A DNA stretch of 17,764 nucleotides from Dehalococcoidia bacterium (lineage in GTDB: Bacteria > Chloroflexota > Dehalococcoidia > UBA2979), in assembly GCA_023228765.1 (NCBI GenBank), contig JALOAM010000053.1, forward strand, positions 1 through 17,764, given 5' to 3'. Shown piece by piece: positions 15,037 through 17,764 of the stretch (its first letter is position 1; each line of letters opens with the position of its first letter). The notes beneath the pieces are model-generated. The model had not been told where the DNA came from. It worked only from the letters and a program-made list of their open reading frames with translations, and searched no databases. The position numbers and the translations under genes were made by a program.

Positions 15037-15855
15037 ATGACTGACCCGGCCATCCCCCCTCCGGCCATCCACGTCGAGGACGTGACCCTCACCTTTGGTG
15101 GGGGCACGCCCGTCCGCGCCCTGCAGGACGTGAGCCTGAGGGTGGAGCCGGGACAGTTCGTGAGCCTCGTCGGGCCCAGCGGGTGCGGGAAGAGCACCCT
15201 GCTTCGCATCCTCGCCGGCCTCGCCCGCCCTCAGCGCGGCGAGGCCGCCATCGAGGGTATCTCGGCCATGGGACGACCCGGCCTCGCCGCGTTCATGCCG
15301 CAGCGCGACCTGCTGCTGCCGTGGCGTCGTGCGGTCGCCAACGCGGCGCTCGGCGCGGAGCTGGCGGGTGTACCGGCCGCGGAAGCCCGCGCGGAGGCTC
15401 GACGCCTCCTCCCGCAGTTCGGCCTCGAGGGGTTCGAGCGCGCCTGGCCGGCGCAGCTGTCCGGGGGGATGCGTCAGCGGCTCGCGCTGCTGCGCACGTG
15501 CCTGTTGCCTCGCGACGTCATGTTGCTCGACGAGCCGTTCGGCGCGCTGGACGCGATCACGCGGCGCGAGATGCAGCAGTGGCTGCAGGCGGTCTGGCAG
15601 GAGCACCGCCGGACGGTGCTCCTCGTCACCCACGACGTCGAGGAGGCACTCGTCCTCTCCGACGTCGTCTTCGTCATGTCGCCCCGGCCCGGGCGCATCG
15701 TGCACCGGGTGGAGGTCCCCCTGCCTCGCCCGAGGACCTCGGACGACACGGCGACGACGGACTTCGCCGCGCGCAAGGCGCAGCTATTGCGGGCGCTCGA
15801 GACCGCCGGCAACACGGCGCCGGTGGGGATTGCCTCGGCTACGCCGCCGGCTTGA
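15037..15855 (+). CDS. ABC transporter ATPase (ThiZ-like)
   Basis: Cytosolic ATPase that powers the importer formed with the permease and lipoprotein just upstream; 272 residues. It has Walker A GPSGCGKST (46-54), the Q-loop with Q89 in MPQRDLLLPW, the signature LSGGM (141-145), Walker B VMLLDEP (161-167), a D-loop and the switch His199 in LLVTHD, so it should be active. The class is SsuB/TauB/ThiZ. GGAGG at 15024-15028 lies between the previous stop and this ATG. Residues after about 230 form a variable tail. Its last 17 bases overlap the 3' end of the convergent small gene on the other strand. It closes the riboswitch-controlled operon. Confidence 0.93.
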   Translation: MTDPAIPPPAIHVEDVTLTFGGGTPVRALQDVSLRVEPGQFVSLVGPSGCGKSTLLRILAGLARPQRGEAAIEGISAMGRPGLAAFMPQRDLLLPWRRAVANAALGAELAGVPAAEARAEARRLLPQFGLEGFERAWPAQLSGGMRQRLALLRTCLLPRDVMLLDEPFGALDAITRREMQQWLQAVWQEHRRTVLLVTHDVEEALVLSDVVFVMSPRPGRIVHRVEVPLPRPRTSDDTATTDFAARKAQLLRALETAGNTAPVGIASATPPA

Positions 15856-16060
15856 GCCGGTCGATCATCGACCGAAGCTCGCCGAGGTCGCGGCGTGTCG
15901 CCTGCTGCGCCCGGTCGAGGATCGCCTCGACATCATTCGACGGAGCGCCCGAGCGGAGGGCCGTCCGGGCTGCCTCGATCAGCAGTCCAATCGCGACCAT
16001 GTCCTGCAGGACGCCGTCGCGCAGCTCGTAGGCCAGGTAGCCGTAGTTCGCAGTCATCAT
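15839..16060 (-). CDS. Small protein resembling a HisKA_3 dimerization domain without the phospho-accepting His
   Basis: A 73-residue product from the ATG at 16060 (85 from a GTG at 16096; neither has a strong ribosome binding site). It reads like the DHp domain of NarL/DesK-type sensor kinases: YELRDGVLQDMVAIGLLIEA matches the E-L-H-D-G-V-x-Q motif, and the second helix AQQATRRDLGELRSMIDRLK matches the family's R-x-x-L-x-E-L-R-x-x-I-x-x-L-x-P ending. The phospho-accepting His is Arg (R14 from the ATG). The frame stops right after the domain, with no ATPase domain before the thiamine ATPase gene. It is either a relic of a kinase gene or a stand-alone helical dimer. It is divergent from the HTH-GNAT gene. 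Confidence 0.6.
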   Translation of the reverse strand: MMTANYGYLAYELRDGVLQDMVAIGLLIEAARTALRSGAPSNDVEAILDRAQQATRRDLGELRSMIDRLKPAA

Positions 16061-16424
16061 GTCCCAAAACCCCAGCCGTCGCCCGCCTCGCGACACTTAA
16101 GGAGCCAACCCCTGCTCCACACCAGTAGAACGTTGCCCTTCCGGAAGCGATCCGCGTGTTTGTCAGGAGAAACCCTGATCTTCGAAGCCTGGGTGGCGAC
16201 CCTCTAGCCGAGGGTTCGCGGCCGCTACCGATGTCTATCGGAGCGCGCGTGCTCTCCTCTGATTCTGCTCTGGTTGTTCGTGGAGGAAGCACGGAGGCCG
16301 ACGCCGGGGCCCAGCCTCCCAATCCTGATGCTCACCTGCACGCAACCACGTTCTCTACCTCGACTAGGAAAATGGCTAGTGCGTTGGCACGGAGTGTCAG
16401 CGACTATGCTCCGAGGAGTCATCG
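16061..16424. other. Divergent intergenic region with dyads, no supported gene
   Basis: The gap between the small DHp-like gene and the HTH-GNAT gene. It is less GC-rich than the flanks. It holds the hairpin CCGAT-GTCT-ATCGG (16228-16241) and two inverted repeats close to the rightward gene (16363-16380 and 16385-16399). TTGGCA (16384-16389) and TATGCT (16405-16410) resemble promoter boxes but with a short 15-base spacer. Plus-strand frames here that run into the downstream gene in another frame are shadows. Confidence 0.45.
16363..16399. promoter_or_regulatory. Two adjacent inverted repeats upstream of the HTH-GNAT gene
   Basis: ACTAG (16363-16367) and CTAGT (16376-16380) form a perfect dyad with an 8-base spacer. 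Directly after it, TGGCAC (16385-16390) and GTGTCA (16394-16399) form a 5-of-6 dyad with a 3-base spacer. They lie 26-62 bases before the start codon of a protein with a LuxR-type DNA-binding domain, a natural place for an operator. Function is inferred from position only. Confidence 0.35.
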
Positions 16425-17764
16425 ATGGCCCAGCCCCGGATCACGCGCGCATTGCCGCGTATCACCGAGCGACAGTGGCAGGTCGCGGAGCTGGTTGCGC
16501 TCGGGTACGGAAACCAGGCGATCGCGGACGAGCTCGGGATCGGCGTGGGCGGGGTCAAGTACCACCTCTCGGAGATCCTCCACCGCGTCGGGCTCGCCGG
16601 GCGCGAGGAGGTGGGCGAGTGGTTCCGGGCGGAGCGGCTCGCCCGAGGCAACGCGGTCTCGGAGTCGGTCTTCGCGCCGCGGGTGGCGCCGCCTGAGCTG
16701 GTTGCGATGAGCCGGGAGCAGGACTGGCCGCTCGGGCTCCTCGACCGGGCGATGGAGCTGCAGGTGGCGGCGGAGCAGGTGGAGCGCTGGCTCGCCCGCT
16801 CCGCGACCCGCGCCGAGGTCGAGCGCTGGCTGGACGACCACGAGCGGCTGATGTTCGGCACGCTCCGCGTCCGGCAGGCGACCTGGCTGGACAACGAGGC
16901 GATCGCGGAGACGTACGCGCACGCTCCCGAGCCTGACGGGGAGTGGATGGTCACCTTCGAGCGCGGGCCGTACTCCTTCGCCCAGTCCCGGTTGCAGGAG
17001 CGCCCCCACGTCCAGGTGGTGGAAGACCGTGGCGTGATCCTCGGCGCGGTGTCGCGCGCCTACCCTCGGCTCCGCGTCGCCGGTGAGCTGTACCCGTTCG
17101 AGTACCAGAGCGGCTTCGTCGTCCGCTCGGAGGCGCGGGGATGGGGTGTCTCTCGCCTGATCAGCCACGTCCCGCGGCCATCCTCGGCGTGGCCAGCGAA
17201 CGCGTCGTTCTACCTCGTGCGTCCGAAGAACATGGGTGGTCACTCCTGGCTCCGCGCGAAAGGACGCACCACCGCCATCCTCGCGGACGACGCGACCGAG
17301 GACGTCCCCGGGGTGCCGGTCACCGTGCACCACCTGGTGGGGACGCGCTACGAGGACGGCGGCGACGCCACCGGGATCCGCCCCGCGGAGCGCGCGGACC
17401 TCGATCGGTGCGCGACGCTGATCGTGGCGCGACGCGAGGGGTTCGATTTCGTTGCGCCGGCCACGGCATGGACGCTCGACGAGCGGTTGTCCTCGGCCGG
17501 TGCGGCCCCACGCGACGTGTTCTGGCCGCACGTGTACGGCTATGGCGACTTCTTCGTCCTCGAACGGGACGGTCGCATCGTGGCGTGCGCGGGCCTCTGG
17601 GACGCGGGGCGCGACCTCCGTGAGGTCTGGCGCCACCAGGCGACGGGCCGCCGGCGCGTCGTCGACAGCACGATGGTGCTTGACCCGGGGTTCGAGGATG
17701 GCTGCGAGGCGGACTTCGTCCGGCTGCTGGACTACCTGGCGGAACGCAGCGACGGTCTGGGACG
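16425..17764 (+). CDS. LuxR-type HTH fused to tandem GNAT-like acetyltransferase domains (3' end outside window)
   Basis: The frame is open from the ATG (GAGGAG at 16413-16418) to the window edge, 446 codons without a stop. Residues 12-66 are a LuxR/GerE helix-turn-helix: ITERQWQVAELVALGYGNQA, then IADELGIGVGGVKYHLSEIL, then the conserved Leu/Gly of the last helix. Residues 100-145 are helical and charged. Residues about 145-275 look like a GNAT domain, with the acetyl-CoA loop R-x-x-x-x-R-G-W-G-V-S-R-L-I (234-246). Residues 316 onward start a second GNAT-like unit (TGIRPAERADLDRCATLIVA, then FFVLERDGRIVACAGLW), whose acetyl-CoA loop would fall near or beyond the edge. It could be a regulator responding to acetyl-CoA or an N-acetyltransferase with a DNA-binding domain; substrate unknown. 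It has no receiver domain. Its product is 5'-complete and 3'-truncated. Confidence 0.8.
   Translation, partial: MAQPRITRALPRITERQWQVAELVALGYGNQAIADELGIGVGGVKYHLSEILHRVGLAGREEVGEWFRAERLARGNAVSESVFAPRVAPPELVAMSREQDWPLGLLDRAMELQVAAEQVERWLARSATRAEVERWLDDHERLMFGTLRVRQATWLDNEAIAETYAHAPEPDGEWMVTFERGPYSFAQSRLQERPHVQVVEDRGVILGAVSRAYPRLRVAGELYPFEYQSGFVVRSEARGWGVSRLISHVPRPSSAWPANASFYLVRPKNMGGHSWLRAKGRTTAILADDATEDVPGVPVTVHHLVGTRYEDGGDATGIRPAERADLDRCATLIVARREGFDFVAPATAWTLDERLSSAGAAPRDVFWPHVYGYGDFFVLERDGRIVACAGLWDAGRDLREVWRHQATGRRRVVDSTMVLDPGFEDGCEADFVRLLDYLAERSDGLG

Noticed and set aside
13978..15705. 575-residue minus-strand ORF antisense to the lipoprotein and ATPase genes
   Set aside because: Shadow frame; both plus-strand genes have complete domain signatures.
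16385..16400. Sigma-54 promoter reading of TGGCAC...GTCAGC before the HTH-GNAT gene
   Set aside because: The second half does not match the TTGC(A/T) element at the required spacing; the inverted repeat explains the pattern better.
1..17764. CRISPR arrays, tRNA or rRNA genes, insertion sequences, prophage
   Set aside because: No regularly spaced repeats, no tRNA-like cloverleaf or TTCGA-type arm noticed, and no transposase or phage protein among the reading frames.

Overview
The window is GC-rich bacterial chromosome (by eye roughly two thirds G+C) with ordinary housekeeping and metabolic genes and no phage, transposase, CRISPR or rRNA/tRNA signal that I can see. The gene set includes an F420-type luciferase-like oxidoreductase, TypA, a Thr/Ser/Ala/Gly-rich lipoprotein linker and a LuxR-type helix-turn-helix protein with acetyltransferase domains. 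Together with REP-like intergenic repeats this suggests a high-GC Chloroflexota (Dehalococcoidia-like) or actinobacterium-like organism. That placement is inference only.

Layout, left to right: (1) 312-1352, luciferase-like F420-dependent oxidoreductase; (2) 1700-3574, typA/bipA GTPase, separated from gene 1 by an intergenic region carrying two REP-like repeats; (3) 3614-4867, Bcr/CflA-type MFS drug efflux pump on the minus strand, convergent with typA; (4) 5130-6221, zinc-dependent alcohol dehydrogenase on the minus strand, with another copy of the repeat just beyond its 3' end; (5) 6703-10125, a three-gene plus-strand set: circularly permuted ATP-grasp protein, alpha-E protein and the proteasome-like Anbu peptidase; (6) 10261-11268, aminoglycoside/homoserine-kinase-like phosphotransferase, convergent with (7) 11277-12314, a multi-pass membrane protein of the LPG-synthase-TM/flippase-like family; (8) 12525-15855, a TPP riboswitch followed by a thiamine-pyrimidine uptake operon (thiamine-binding protein, permease, lipoprotein binding protein, ATPase); (9) 15839-16060, a small minus-strand protein resembling the dimerization domain of a NarL-type histidine kinase but without its phospho-accepting histidine; (10) 16425 to the window end, a LuxR-HTH protein fused to what look like two GNAT acetyltransferase domains, cut by the window edge.

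Two functional modules stand out. The ATP-grasp/alpha-E/Anbu set is a conserved but poorly understood association, predicted to make or process a peptide-like product; its usual transglutaminase-like partner is not in the window. The thiamine operon is a complete ABC importer under a recognisable TPP aptamer. Its leader is unusual: the first Shine-Dalgarno-like sequence overlaps the aptamer's P1 stem and serves a short upstream ORF, not the first conserved gene. The right end holds the least familiar proteins: the histidine-less DHp-like protein and, transcribed divergently from it, the HTH-GNAT-GNAT protein, with two inverted repeats just in front of the latter's start.
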